Assembly (NCBI GenBank): GCA_938046775.1 | Contig: CALIXB010000008.1 | Location: 1 to 19,770 of the forward strand | DNA from: an uncultured Candidatus Saccharibacteria bacterium | Lineage (GTDB): Bacteria > Patescibacteriota > Saccharimonadia > Saccharimonadales > Saccharimonadaceae | Length of the DNA stretch: 19,770 bases | Direction of reading: 5' to 3' | Shown here: positions 1 to 8,203 of the stretch, piece by piece | Position numbering within the stretch: the stretch's first letter is position 1 | Layout of the letters: every line of letters starts with the position of its first letter | Translations under genes and position numbers: made by a program | The notes under the pieces: model-generated | What the model was told of the DNA's origin: nothing | What the model saw: only the letters and a program-made list of their open reading frames with translations | Database searches by the model: none

Positions 1-402
1 GCGCTGGTAGTGGCGGCGTTGTTAATCGGCGGTTTGTTGATCGTTTTTATCCAATTGACATCGCGCGGACACAAGCAGCTTGACAGAGAAATGTATCAAA
101 AAGTTTGGCGGGCAATTCAGCGCGGCGCCAAGGCAGGTAACTCGGATAGCTTACAGATGGCGATTGTCAAAGCCGACAAACTGCTCGACAAAGCCATGCG
201 CGACTGCGGCGTGACAGGTACGACGATGGGCGACAGGTTGAAAGCTCGCAAGGGTGATTGGACGGATGAAAATGGTTTGTGGGCGGCACATAAATTACGC
301 AATCAAATTGCCCATGAAACCAACGTGAAACTGACCGCGCAGAGTTTTCGACGAGCCATGACAAGCTTTGAACAAGCACTAAAAGATTTGGGAGCGTTAT
401 GA
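1..402 (+). CDS. Membrane-anchored HEPN-like protein, 5' partial
   Basis: The frame is open to the left edge, so the true start may lie outside; a GTG at 10 is an internal candidate. The visible product begins with a hydrophobic segment (about residues 1-18), followed by a basic, helical, soluble domain. Near its C-terminus is R100-N-Q-I-A-H105-E, which fits the Rx4-6H motif of HEPN domains, including the polar residue after Arg that is common in RNase-active members. I see no nuclease partner or antitoxin next to it. Its stop overlaps the gatB start (ATGA at 399-402), implying translational coupling with a housekeeping gene rather than a toxin-antitoxin pair. The function is unknown. The HEPN assignment is inferred from the motif and the all-helical look, so I am confident that it is a gene but only moderately so about the fold. 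Confidence 0.75.
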   Translation, partial: ALVVAALLIGGLLIVFIQLTSRGHKQLDREMYQKVWRAIQRGAKAGNSDSLQMAIVKADKLLDKAMRDCGVTGTTMGDRLKARKGDWTDENGLWAAHKLRNQIAHETNVKLTAQSFRRAMTSFEQALKDLGAL

Positions 403-1862
403 TGAGTGTATATGATGAATATGAAATGACCATTGGCATCGAGTGTCACGTCCAGCTGGCGACTAAAACCAAGTTGTTTAGTCCGGCTGATAATGATGCG
501 CGTAATGCTGAGCCTAATGAAAAAACGCATGAAATTGATTTTGGCTTGCCAGGCATGCTGCCGGTGCTAAATAAGCGCGCTGTCGAACTGGCGGTGCGTG
601 CCGGTAAAGCGTTGAATGCACCGATCGCGCGGGTTAGTCGGTTTGATCGCAAACATTATTTCTATCCTGACTTGCCAAAGGGCTATCAGACCTCGCAGAT
701 GTATCAGCCGATTATTTTGGCTGGCTATGTTGATGCGCCGCTGGAAGACGGTTCGCTCAAACGAGTGCGAATCCATCACGCGCACATGGAGGAGGATGCT
801 GGCAAATTGACGCACCACGACGGCTATTCGCTGGTTGACCTCAACCGCGCTGGTACACCGCTGATTGAAATTGTTTCTGAGCCGGATATTCATTCTGCCG
901 AGGAGGCCAAAGCCTACGCTTCGGAGCTGCACAAATTGATGGTCTATGCGGGTGTGACGCACGGTGATTTGTACCGCGGCAATATGCGCTTTGACGTCAA
1001 TATTTCGGTGGCTAAAAAGGGCGCGACCGAGCTCGGTAAGCGTGCAGAAGTGAAAAACCTCAACTCGTTCCGCAGCGTGGAGCGTGCCGCTGAGTACGAA
1101 TTCAAACGCCAAGTTGACCTATTGGAGCGCGGCGAACCAGTGGTTCAGGAAACCCGCGGCTGGAGCGATGACAAGCAAATTACTACCTCGCAGCGTTCGA
1201 AAGAGGACGCTCAGGATTATCGCTACATGCCTGATGCCGATATCCCGCCAGTGGTGCTGAGCGATGAGGAAATTGCTCGGATTCAGGCTGAAGTGCCGAT
1301 GTTGCCGGGTGAATATCGTGAAAAATGGAGCGGACTAGGCTTGGATAAATCAGTGGTTAATTCGCTATTGTCTAACCAAAATTATGCATCCATCATGCTG
1401 GAGGTGCAGGAAAAATCAGGCGATGCGTCTGCTAAACGGGTAGCACACTGGTTTGCCAGTGCTTTGACATCTAATAGCGGTGATTCTGAGCATGACTCCG
1501 CGTCGGTTGAAGCTAATACGCCGCGCGTATCAGTTGATGATTTGGTGGAGCTGGCAGAAATGACTGAGAAAGCAGAAAGCTCCAGTACCAACGCCAAGGA
1601 ATTGTTTAATGAGCTATTGGCGGGCGCCACGCATCCGCGCAAACTTGCTGAAGAAAGAAACTTGCTGCAAGTCTCCGACGAATCGGCCATCGCTGCCATC
1701 GTTGACGAAGTGCTCAGCGACCCGGCCTCGGCGGCGTCCATAGCCGACATTAAAGCCGGCAAGGACAAAGCTATTGGTTACCTCGTTGGTCAAATCATGA
1801 AGCGTTCTAAAGGTCAGGCTAATCCGAGCCTGGCGCAGAAATTGATTCGCGAAAAATTATAG
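399..1862 (+). CDS. gatB: Aspartyl/glutamyl-tRNA(Asn/Gln) amidotransferase subunit B
   Basis: GatB is the kinase/transamidase subunit of GatCAB, which converts Glu-tRNA(Gln) or Asp-tRNA(Asn) to the amide form in the cytoplasm. The 487 residues match the usual family length. Family motifs are clear: GIECHVQL near the N-terminus, FYPDLPKGYQ, HMEEDAGKL (about 129-137), the signature GTPLIEIVSEPD (152-163), and a YqeY-like helical tail ending in IGYLVGQIMKRSKGQANP. The start at 399 follows GGGAG at 390-394, and an ATG at 402 is a possible alternative. The gene overlaps the preceding HEPN-like gene by four bases; gatC and gatA are not in the window. A Ser/Asp-rich insertion of about 25 residues (around 357-380) precedes the tail and may be lineage-specific. 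Confidence 0.97.
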   Translation: MMSVYDEYEMTIGIECHVQLATKTKLFSPADNDARNAEPNEKTHEIDFGLPGMLPVLNKRAVELAVRAGKALNAPIARVSRFDRKHYFYPDLPKGYQTSQMYQPIILAGYVDAPLEDGSLKRVRIHHAHMEEDAGKLTHHDGYSLVDLNRAGTPLIEIVSEPDIHSAEEAKAYASELHKLMVYAGVTHGDLYRGNMRFDVNISVAKKGATELGKRAEVKNLNSFRSVERAAEYEFKRQVDLLERGEPVVQETRGWSDDKQITTSQRSKEDAQDYRYMPDADIPPVVLSDEEIARIQAEVPMLPGEYREKWSGLGLDKSVVNSLLSNQNYASIMLEVQEKSGDASAKRVAHWFASALTSNSGDSEHDSASVEANTPRVSVDDLVELAEMTEKAESSSTNAKELFNELLAGATHPRKLAEERNLLQVSDESAIAAIVDEVLSDPASAASIADIKAGKDKAIGYLVGQIMKRSKGQANPSLAQKLIREKL

Positions 1863-1903
1863 GATTTAATTCTTTAGAAATAGGACAGGATAGGAGCTAA
1901 AGT

Positions 1904-2797
1904 ATGAAAAAACCAACCAAAGCTATCATCGCTGCCGCTGGTTTTGGTACGCGATTTTTGCCTCAGACCAAAGCTATGCCCAAAGAAATGCTGCCGCTGA
2001 TTGATAAGCCAATCATCCAGTATGTCGTCGAGGAATTGGTTGAGGCTGGCATCAAGGATATTATTATCATTGGTAGCGCTAATAAACGGGCGATTGAAGA
2101 CCATTTTGACGCGCCAAATGAAGAACTACTAGCTAACCTGCGTGCTGGCGGAGCTAAAAAGCAGCCGCTGATTGATATTGTACAGCGTTTGTCTGAGATG
2201 GCTAACTTCGTTTATATCCGCCAGAAAGGTCCTTACGGCAATGCAACGCCGCTGGCTTGCGCCTCGCATTTAATTCGCCACGATGAACCGGTGATTTATA
2301 CTTTTGCCGATGACTTTATAACGGCTAGTCCAAGTCGTTTCCGGCAGATGATTGAGGCGTCAGAAAATCTTCAGGGCGCAGTGTTGTCGTGTAAGAAAAT
2401 TACCGATGATTCAGAGTTTGATCGTTATGGCATCGTTAATGGCCAGCAAATTAACGATGGTGTTATAAAAATGACTAATATCGTCGAGAAGCCTGGAAAA
2501 ACCAATGCGCCGTCTGACCTAGCGAGTGTCAGTAGCTATTTGCTGCCTGGTGAGATTTTTGGCTATTTGGACAAAGCCAAAGACCAGTTTGATGGTCATG
2601 GCGAATTCACCATCCAGCCGATTATGCAGGAGATGATTGATGATGGGTTTGATTTTTATGGCGTGGAGATTACCAACGGTACGTACTACGACACCGGTGA
2701 TAAATTAGAGTACCTGAAGACAGTGATTGATTTTGGGTTGCGCGATCCTAACTTTGGCGACAAGCTACGCGCCCATCTGACCAATCGCTTAAAATAA
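1904..2797 (+). CDS. galU: UTP--glucose-1-phosphate uridylyltransferase
   Basis: Makes UDP-glucose from UTP and glucose-1-phosphate for cell-envelope and glycan synthesis. The 297 residues fit bacterial GalU. The nucleotidyltransferase signature is G13-F-G-T-R17 followed by PKEMLP (26-31); FADD lies in the metal-binding region, VEKPG in the middle, and YYDTGDKLEYLK near the C-terminus is typical of the family. The start is fixed by AGGAG at 1892-1896, seven bases before ATG. It sits 41 bases after gatB with no promoter seen between them, so it is probably cotranscribed. Its stop (2795-2797) almost touches the next gene's -10 box. Confidence 0.96.
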   Translation: MKKPTKAIIAAAGFGTRFLPQTKAMPKEMLPLIDKPIIQYVVEELVEAGIKDIIIIGSANKRAIEDHFDAPNEELLANLRAGGAKKQPLIDIVQRLSEMANFVYIRQKGPYGNATPLACASHLIRHDEPVIYTFADDFITASPSRFRQMIEASENLQGAVLSCKKITDDSEFDRYGIVNGQQINDGVIKMTNIVEKPGKTNAPSDLASVSSYLLPGEIFGYLDKAKDQFDGHGEFTIQPIMQEMIDDGFDFYGVEITNGTYYDTGDKLEYLKTVIDFGLRDPNFGDKLRAHLTNRLK

Positions 2798-2805
2798 TGT
2801 ATAAT
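2777..2805 (+). promoter_or_regulatory. Promoter of the 2813 gene (leaderless type)
   Basis: A perfect TATAAT (2800-2805) lies 17 bases after a weak -35 (CTGACC, 2777-2782), which is inside galU. Only seven bases separate the -10 box from the ATG at 2813, so transcription should begin at or next to the start codon, leaving no room for a ribosome binding site. Confidence 0.7.
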
Positions 2806-2812
2806 AAAAAGC

Positions 2813-3100
2813 ATGAACGGACTACTTGTAGTATTGGTAATTCTCATGGTGATATTTATTATCATGTTGGTTGCTATGGTGATTTCTATTATTAAATTAA
2901 CACACCAGATTCACCAAACTCAGCAGGCAGTAGAGACAATTACCAGGAGAGTTTCTGATTTTAGTGGAATTGTCAGTGCTGTTTCGATTGGTGCTGGGCT
3001 GGCTAAAAGATTAACCTCAAAGGGCGGATTTTTAGCGAAGTATTTTACTAAGAAAAGGACAAATAATGGCAGAAAAAACCGTCAAAAAACAACCAGATAA
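2813..3100 (+). CDS. Small single-pass membrane protein
   Basis: Ninety-five residues. A long hydrophobic helix (about 3-28) is followed by an amphipathic helical stretch (about 30-50, KLTHQIHQTQQAVETITRR) and a strongly basic tail. The layout resembles DUF948/YtxG-like anchors, but I do not recognise a definite family. It starts seven bases after a perfect -10 box and overlaps the following gene by 35 bases; that gene also encodes a membrane protein, so the two are probably made together. The function is unknown. A small membrane scaffold or assembly factor is a guess from architecture only. Confidence 0.75.
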   Translation: MNGLLVVLVILMVIFIIMLVAMVISIIKLTHQIHQTQQAVETITRRVSDFSGIVSAVSIGAGLAKRLTSKGGFLAKYFTKKRTNNGRKNRQKTTR

Positions 3101-3365
3101 ATTATCACGAAAAGTCATCCGTGATAATGAAAACGGTGCCAGGCAGGCGATTTTAGAGGATTTATTTTTTGATTTTCATCGTTCGCGTCGCCAAGTCTAT
3201 TGGATGAACTTTATTCGTGGAATTTTCTTTGGTGTCGGTAGTGCGCTGGGTGCGACACTGTTAATCACATTGTTAATCTGGTTACTAGGCCAATTTGCGG
3301 ATATTTTTCCGCCGCTGGCTGATTTTATCAATCATCTGATTGAGACGATGCAGCACCGTCAATAA
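3066..3365 (+). CDS. DUF5665-like membrane protein
   Basis: Ninety-nine residues. A charged N-terminal half is followed by the motif YWMNFIRGIFFGVGSALG and a transmembrane helix of about 25 residues, then a short amphipathic C-terminus. The WMNFxRGxxxGxGxxxG pattern is typical of DUF5665, widespread in Patescibacteria and of unknown role. The start is supported by AAGGA at 3055-3059, six bases before ATG, as expected for an operon-internal gene. It overlaps the preceding gene, and its end carries the dnaE promoter region. The membrane location is well supported; the biochemical role is unknown. Confidence 0.82.
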   Translation: MAEKTVKKQPDKLSRKVIRDNENGARQAILEDLFFDFHRSRRQVYWMNFIRGIFFGVGSALGATLLITLLIWLLGQFADIFPPLADFINHLIETMQHRQ

Positions 3366-3367
3366 CA

Positions 3368-3376
3368 TGCTATAAT
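3368..3376 (+). promoter_or_regulatory. Extended -10 promoter of dnaE (leaderless type)
   Basis: TGC followed by a perfect TATAAT (3371-3376) lies directly after the stop of the preceding gene. I see no good -35 at 16-18 bases, so the TGn extension probably substitutes for it. Eight bases separate the box from the ATG at 3385. Confidence 0.75.
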
Positions 3377-3384
3377 CATTAGTA

Positions 3385-6300
3385 ATGACTGGGGGAAATA
3401 GCGGACAATCTTCGCCGGCGGCTTTGAAGCCGTCTGATTTCGTACATCTCCATAATCACACTTTTCATTCTGTGCTGGATGGCTTGACTAAAATCAATGA
3501 TTTGGTTGATAAAGTCAAAGAGTTTGGGATGGAGGCGGCGGCGGTAACTGACCACGGTACGATGAGTGGCATCCTTGACTATTATAAAACTGCCAAAAAG
3601 GCTGGTATCAAGCCGATTCTCGGCATCGAGACGTACGTGGCGGCGCGTTCGCGCTTTGATCGCGACCCAGCCAAGGACAAGCAGCGCTTTCACTTGACGG
3701 TGCTAGCGATGGACAACACCGGCTTTCATAATTTGATGAAGCTATCGACGCAGGCCAATTTAGAGGGAATGTACTATAAGCCGCGGACTGACCATGATTT
3801 ATTGGAAGAGTTGAACGAGGGCTTAATTGTACTGAGCGGTTGCGCCAGTGGTGAAATTGGTGTGGCGCTTAGGGATGATGATTATGATCGAGCGCGAGAT
3901 ATTGCCAAATGGTACAAGTCAGTCTTTGGTGATAGGTATTATCTCGAGTTGCAGGATCACGGCCATCCGAAATCAAATACGCATTGGGACGTCCAGGCAA
4001 AAATTAATGAGGGCTTGATTAAACTATCGAAGGAGCTGGATATCGAGATGGTGGTAACTTGCGACGGGCACTACTTGACGCATGATCATCAAGACGCGCA
4101 CGAAATCTTGCTATGTGTCGGTACCGGTTCGTATTTGAGCGATGAAAAGCGGATGAGTCTGAAAGATTTTGAGCTGCATTTGACTGACCCACGGGATATT
4201 ATTGATCATTGGGGTGAGGAATATCCTGAAGTAGTGCTTAATACGAAAAAGGTAGCGGATCGCTGTGATGTTGAGATTGAGCTGGGTCGTATTCTTATTC
4301 CTAAGTATCCGCTTCCTGAAGGTGAGAATGAGCACTCGTATCTGCTGAGGTTGACCTACCAGGGTTTATTGCAGCGCTATAACGGCGCCTCGAAAGAAGA
4401 GGCTGAGAAATTAGACCCTGATGACATTATCCCGCAGTTATCTGACGAAGTTCGCCAGCGCGCCGAGATGGAATTGGGTGTGATGGGGAAGATGGGCTAT
4501 GAGGGATATTTCTTGATCGTTCAGGATTTTATCAACTGGGGTAAATCTAAAGGGATCGTTTTTGGTCCGGGCCGTGGATCAGCGGCTGGTTCTATTATTG
4601 CTTATGCGCTGAATATTACTGACCTTGATCCGCTGAAGTACGGCCTGCTGTTTGAGCGTTTTCTTAATCCAGATCGTATTTCCATGCCGGATATCGACGT
4701 CGATATCCAAGATACGCGACGCGATGAAGTGATTGAATATTGTGCCAAAAAATACGGCGAAGACCATGTTAGTAATATCGCTACCTTTGGTAAGATGTTC
4801 GGCCGTATGGCAGTGCGTGATGTCGCCAGGGTGCTGGAGGTGCCGTATGTCGAGAGCGACCGCTTGGCAAAGCTAGTGCCGCCGCCAAACCAGGGTCGTC
4901 ATATTCCGCTGTCGGTCAGTATTAAAGAAGATGCTGATTTGCGCCGTGAGTACGAGAATAATCCGACAGCCAAACAGGTGCTGGATTATGCTATCCAGCT
5001 CGAGGGCACGATTCGCAGCCACGGAGTTCATGCCTGCGGTGTGGTGATTGCGCCGGATACGCTGGTTAATTATATTCCGCTAGAAATGGCACAAAAAGGC
5101 GTGGTGGCTACTCAGTTCCCAATGGGCGAAGTTGAAGAATTGGGGCTACTTAAGATGGACTTTTTAGGCCTTTCAAACCTTACGATTATTAACAACGCCA
5201 TGCGGATTATCCGAAAAGCCTATAATACAGAGATTAATCTTTCGCAGCTACCACTTGACGATAAGAAAACTTATGAGCTATTCCAGCGCGGAGATACAAC
5301 CGGAGTATTTCAGCTTGAGTCTGCGGGGATGAAGCGATATTTGCGTGGGCTAAAGCCGACTACATTTGAGGATATTATCGCTATGGTGGCTCTTTATCGT
5401 CCGGGCCCGATGCAGTTTATTGATAGTTTTATTCGGCGCAAACACGGCGAGGAAGAAATAACTTACTTACATCCTGGAATGAAAAACTCACTAAAAAATA
5501 CTTACGGAATTTTGGTCTACCAAGAGCAATTTATGCAGATTTCTAAGGAATGGTGCGGCTTTACTGGTGGTCAGGCTGATACGCTGCGTAAAGCTGTCGG
5601 TAAGAAAAAGATTGACTTGATGAAAAAAGTTAAGCCTGAATTTGTCGAAGGTGCGGTTAAGGTTGGTGGCGCAACTAAGGAAATTGCGGAAACGTTTTGG
5701 ACGCAGCTGGAGGAGTTTGCTAACTATTGTTTCAATAAATCGCACGCCGCTTGTTATGGTTTAATTGCCTACTGGACGGCATATTTGAAGGCGCATTATC
5801 CGGACGCATTTATGGCGGCACTGATGACCAGTGATCATGACGATACGGATCGTTTGGCGATTGAGATCACGGAATGTAAGCATATGGGAATTGATGTGCT
5901 TAGTCCGGATGTTAATGAGTCATTCGTTGAATTTGCGGTGGTGCCTAATGAGAATAAAATTCGCTTCGGTATGTCAGCGGTGAAGGGTGTCGGTGTTGGT
6001 GCGGTTGAGGAAGTCTTGCGGGCGCGCGAGGAGGGCGCGTTCTTGTCGGTGGAAGATTTTGCCAAGCGTGTTTCGACCAGTAAGTTTAATCGTAAGGCTT
6101 GGGAATCTCTTATTAAATCCGGCGCCTTTGATGATATGGGCGATCGGTCGGATTTGCTATTCAATCTGGACTCTATCACGGCATTTGCCTCTAAGCTTCA
6201 AAAAGAAGCTGCCAGTGGCCAGACTAATTTGTTCGGCATGTTGGGTGATGATGCGGCAAGCATTCAGTCGATACTTAATCTACAGAAAGCGCCAGTAAAG

Positions 6301-7122
6301 CATGATGATAAAGAACGTCTGATGTGGGAGCGGGAACTGCTGGGGCTGTATATTTCGGCGCACCCGCTTGATAGATACGAGACTTATCTAAGCGAGCAAA
6401 CTCAGCCATTGACGCAATTAGTTCCTGAGTACGATAGTCGAATGATGACAGTCGGGGGAATTATTAGCACTGTCCGTACAATTGTCACAAAAAGCGGTTC
6501 GAAGATGGCGTTTGTGGGAATTGAGGACAAGTTTGGTGAGGGCGAGATAATCGTCTTTCCAAATCTGTATGAAAAAGTTGGCGCTAAGTTGCTTCAGGAC
6601 ACAGTAATCCGAGTTTCTGGCAAAAACTCAGCGCGAGATCGTGATGGAAATTTGGGTAGTGAAAGTAAGCTTATTGCTGACGACATTATCGCGATTACAG
6701 ATAACGATATTAACGGTTATGAGTCAACTGGTCGTAAGATGGACGCTCCAAAAGTCAGCTCTGCGGTTAAGAAAGAGCGCCGTGAAGCTTATCGTAATCA
6801 GAAAAATGGAGCTTCTCCGAAGTCTGCCGTAAAGAATGACGCCGCCAAATCGCAGCCAAAGACTCAATCGATGCCAATTAATGTTGCTCCAGAAATTACT
6901 ACTTCCAAGTTGTTTGTGTATATTAAAGACCCGAATGACCATTCGCGGTTAGTGAAAATGAAGTCTGTTTGCGGTGATTATGCCGGCACGACTGACGTGG
7001 TTTTGGTTCTGGGTGAGAAGGAAAAATCAGCCATGCGCCTGCCGTTTAAGGTGGATGCTAATGACAATTTATTAAGCCAATTAAAAAACACTCTGGGTGA
7101 AGAGTGTGTAGTTCTAAAGTGA
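3385..7122 (+). CDS. dnaE: DNA polymerase III subunit alpha
   Basis: Catalytic subunit of the chromosomal replicase; 1245 residues, normal for DnaE. The N-terminal PHP domain has all nine metal-ligand positions known from Mycobacterium tuberculosis DnaE1: H23, H25, D32, H57, E82, H103, C153, D227 and H229. Intrinsic 3'-5' proofreading is therefore plausible. The palm has PDIDVDI (catalytic D438 and D440) and MDFLGL (D592). HhH regions follow, then a clamp-binding-like QTNLF (946-950), an OB-fold (GGIISTVRTIVTKSG) and a C-terminal domain after a Lys/Ala/Ser-rich linker. The start is set by the -10 box eight bases upstream and by alignment of the PHP start. It forms its own transcription unit ending at a structured RNA element. 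Confidence 0.98.
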   Translation: MTGGNSGQSSPAALKPSDFVHLHNHTFHSVLDGLTKINDLVDKVKEFGMEAAAVTDHGTMSGILDYYKTAKKAGIKPILGIETYVAARSRFDRDPAKDKQRFHLTVLAMDNTGFHNLMKLSTQANLEGMYYKPRTDHDLLEELNEGLIVLSGCASGEIGVALRDDDYDRARDIAKWYKSVFGDRYYLELQDHGHPKSNTHWDVQAKINEGLIKLSKELDIEMVVTCDGHYLTHDHQDAHEILLCVGTGSYLSDEKRMSLKDFELHLTDPRDIIDHWGEEYPEVVLNTKKVADRCDVEIELGRILIPKYPLPEGENEHSYLLRLTYQGLLQRYNGASKEEAEKLDPDDIIPQLSDEVRQRAEMELGVMGKMGYEGYFLIVQDFINWGKSKGIVFGPGRGSAAGSIIAYALNITDLDPLKYGLLFERFLNPDRISMPDIDVDIQDTRRDEVIEYCAKKYGEDHVSNIATFGKMFGRMAVRDVARVLEVPYVESDRLAKLVPPPNQGRHIPLSVSIKEDADLRREYENNPTAKQVLDYAIQLEGTIRSHGVHACGVVIAPDTLVNYIPLEMAQKGVVATQFPMGEVEELGLLKMDFLGLSNLTIINNAMRIIRKAYNTEINLSQLPLDDKKTYELFQRGDTTGVFQLESAGMKRYLRGLKPTTFEDIIAMVALYRPGPMQFIDSFIRRKHGEEEITYLHPGMKNSLKNTYGILVYQEQFMQISKEWCGFTGGQADTLRKAVGKKKIDLMKKVKPEFVEGAVKVGGATKEIAETFWTQLEEFANYCFNKSHAACYGLIAYWTAYLKAHYPDAFMAALMTSDHDDTDRLAIEITECKHMGIDVLSPDVNESFVEFAVVPNENKIRFGMSAVKGVGVGAVEEVLRAREEGAFLSVEDFAKRVSTSKFNRKAWESLIKSGAFDDMGDRSDLLFNLDSITAFASKLQKEAASGQTNLFGMLGDDAASIQSILNLQKAPVKHDDKERLMWERELLGLYISAHPLDRYETYLSEQTQPLTQLVPEYDSRMMTVGGIISTVRTIVTKSGSKMAFVGIEDKFGEGEIIVFPNLYEKVGAKLLQDTVIRVSGKNSARDRDGNLGSESKLIADDIIAITDNDINGYESTGRKMDAPKVSSAVKKERREAYRNQKNGASPKSAVKNDAAKSQPKTQSMPINVAPEITTSKLFVYIKDPNDHSRLVKMKSVCGDYAGTTDVVLVLGEKEKSAMRLPFKVDANDNLLSQLKNTLGEECVVLK

Positions 7123-7123
7123 T

Positions 7124-7189
7124 AGTTAGCCCGCTGACAGAGGCCTCAGCCGGAGCTGGTTGCTCTACGGCGGGCTAACTGTCAGCGGG
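7124..7189. repeat. Overlapping inverted repeats between convergent genes
   Basis: A perfect 11-base inverted repeat (7124-7134 with 7170-7180, arm AGTTAGCCCGC) overlaps a second perfect 11-base inverted repeat (7130-7140 with 7179-7189, arm CCCGCTGACAG). Between the arms is a stable hairpin: GCCG+GAGC (7149-7156) pairs with GCTC (7162-7165) and CGGC (7168-7171) around a TA bulge. The two outer pairings share bases, so they are alternatives or form a partial pseudoknot. It lies between the convergent stops of dnaE and the 7203 gene and could act as a bidirectional terminator. However, neither side has a proper T-run, so it may be a distinct RNA element. Confidence 0.8.
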
Positions 7190-7202
7190 ACTTATGCCCC
7201 TC

Positions 7203-7490
7203 TTAGGAAAACTGTCTCTTTCGTTCTCTCTTGTAGCCTGCGATATCACAGACTACCCACGAAAAAATGCATACAACAAGAGCTAATGTTGCTCCCGTTG
7301 ACGACATTGAAGAGGGCGCCGCTACTTTTACCATGTGTAGAATATATTCCAACAGGAGTGTAATGACAGATACTGCTGTCAGAATAGTATATCTACGGCC
7401 ACTTAGTTTACCAGAGTGCAGGTATGACCAGATTGTCACATAAAATATCGCAACGGTAGTGAATATTGCAATGATGTTAGAATACATCAT
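7203..7490 (-). CDS. Small three-helix membrane protein
   Basis: Ninety-five residues from the ATG at 7490. Three hydrophobic helices lie at about 5-24, 36-54 and 68-86, followed by a basic tail (YKRERKRQ) that should stay in the cytoplasm. I recognise no family. AAGGA lies a few bases upstream of tandem ATG codons (7490 and 7487), either of which could start the protein. A TTG at 7502 is also in frame but overlaps this Shine-Dalgarno, so I prefer the ATG. It has a strong promoter of its own and a roughly 50-base leader with two hairpins. It converges with dnaE. The unusual leader suggests post-transcriptional control. Confidence 0.7.
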   Translation of the reverse strand: MMYSNIIAIFTTVAIFYVTIWSYLHSGKLSGRRYTILTAVSVITLLLEYILHMVKVAAPSSMSSTGATLALVVCIFSWVVCDIAGYKRERKRQFS

Positions 7491-7540
7491 AAATCCTTCC
7501 AAGTAGGGACTACTTTCTCCGGGGGATTCCGAAGAAAGCT
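7491..7540 (-). promoter_or_regulatory. Structured 5' leader of the 7203-7490 gene
   Basis: Read on the - strand, the predicted transcript forms a ten-pair stem (CTTTCTTCGG with CCGGAGAAAG, one wobble, about 7515-7540). A short hairpin (AGTAG-TCC-CTACT) comes next, immediately followed by the GGAAGGA ribosome site. Nearly the whole leader is folded up to the Shine-Dalgarno. This is compatible with translational control, but no known riboswitch class is recognised. Confidence 0.5.
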
Positions 7541-7546
7541 TTTATA

Positions 7547-7575
7547 AATATAACACATATGCTTAATAAAGTCAA
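7547..7575 (-). promoter_or_regulatory. Promoter of the 7203-7490 gene
   Basis: On the - strand: TTGACT (7575-7570), a 17-base spacer, then TATATT (7552-7547) preceded by TGT. Predicted transcription begins near 7540, about 50 bases before the ATG, so unlike many neighbours this transcript has a leader. Confidence 0.75.
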
Positions 7576-7606
7576 TAAGGTAAGCTGGACTCGGTATAAG
7601 AGGTGA

Positions 7607-8167
7607 CTATTTTAATCTGGGGAAAACTAGTCCGAACAGCGCAATTCCCGTTGCTACCGACACGTTAAAAGATTCTTTTTGACCAAACATTGGAATTTCC
7701 ACGGTAAATTCACAACCATCCAGAAGTTCTGGCGTAATTCCGTGAACTTCCTCGCCGAGCAGCAGTGCGAATTTTTTAGGTGGCTGAAATTCTGATAGCA
7801 TTACGCTGTCTTTTGACTGCTCCAGCGCAACAATTGGCAGGTTTTCTGTTTGCTCATTTTCCTTAATCCAGTCATTGATATCCTCGTAAAACTCAAATGG
7901 CACCAAGCTTTCCGCGCCTAAGGCTGTTTTATGAATTTGGCTGGTGATTTTTTCGCGAATGTGCGGCAGGCGAGGGTCTTCAGATCTAATTTCTCCATCA
8001 ACAAGCGCGCAACTAGGCGCCTCGCCGCATAAGCTCAAATCCGGATACGGTGTGTAGCCACTAAGAATAATCTTTTTTACGCCAAATCCCTCGGCCGTGC
8101 GGAAAATTGCCCCAACGTTATGCGTTGAGCGAATATTGTGAACCAACAGCGTGATTTCTGGGTGCAT
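7607..8167 (-). CDS. SpoU/TrmH-family RNA 2'-O-methyltransferase
   Basis: SAM-dependent RNA ribose methyltransferase with a SPOUT (trefoil-knot) fold; 186 residues, catalytic domain only, with no N-terminal substrate-binding domain. All three SpoU motifs are visible: motif 1, N11-I-R-S-T-H-N17-V-G with R23; motif 2, LLLGEEVHGITPELL (G138 onward); motif 3, S166-F-N168-V-S-V-A. The target (tRNA or rRNA position) cannot be told from sequence. The minimal size resembles the TrmL or TrmH-like clade, but I do not assign a symbol. The start is set by an extended -10 box six bases upstream. It is divergent from the pilus ATPase gene, with 51 bases between the two starts. Confidence 0.93.
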   Translation of the reverse strand: MHPEITLLVHNIRSTHNVGAIFRTAEGFGVKKIILSGYTPYPDLSLCGEAPSCALVDGEIRSEDPRLPHIREKITSQIHKTALGAESLVPFEFYEDINDWIKENEQTENLPIVALEQSKDSVMLSEFQPPKKFALLLGEEVHGITPELLDGCEFTVEIPMFGQKESFNVSVATGIALFGLVFPRLK

Positions 8168-8173
8168 ATGACT

Positions 8174-8182
8174 ATTATATCA
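8174..8182 (-). promoter_or_regulatory. Extended -10 promoter of the SpoU methyltransferase (leaderless type)
   Basis: On the - strand, TGA followed by TATAAT (8179-8174) lies exactly six bases before the ATG at 8167. No convincing -35 is seen. Confidence 0.75.
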
Positions 8183-8203
8183 CTCGTCAAAACGTAAGCT
8201 TTT

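Noticed and set aside
567..1112. 181-codon open frame antisense to gatB
   Set aside because: Shadow of the gatB coding pattern with no domain or start signal. The same applies to 14280-14831 opposite rnhB-yraN, 10106-10624 opposite the 512-residue gene and 1382-1768 opposite gatB.
7124..7189. Integron attC-like site
   Set aside because: The arms read GTTAGCC...GGCTAAC, opposite to the RYYYAAC...GTTRRRY order of attC; no integrase or cassette is nearby.
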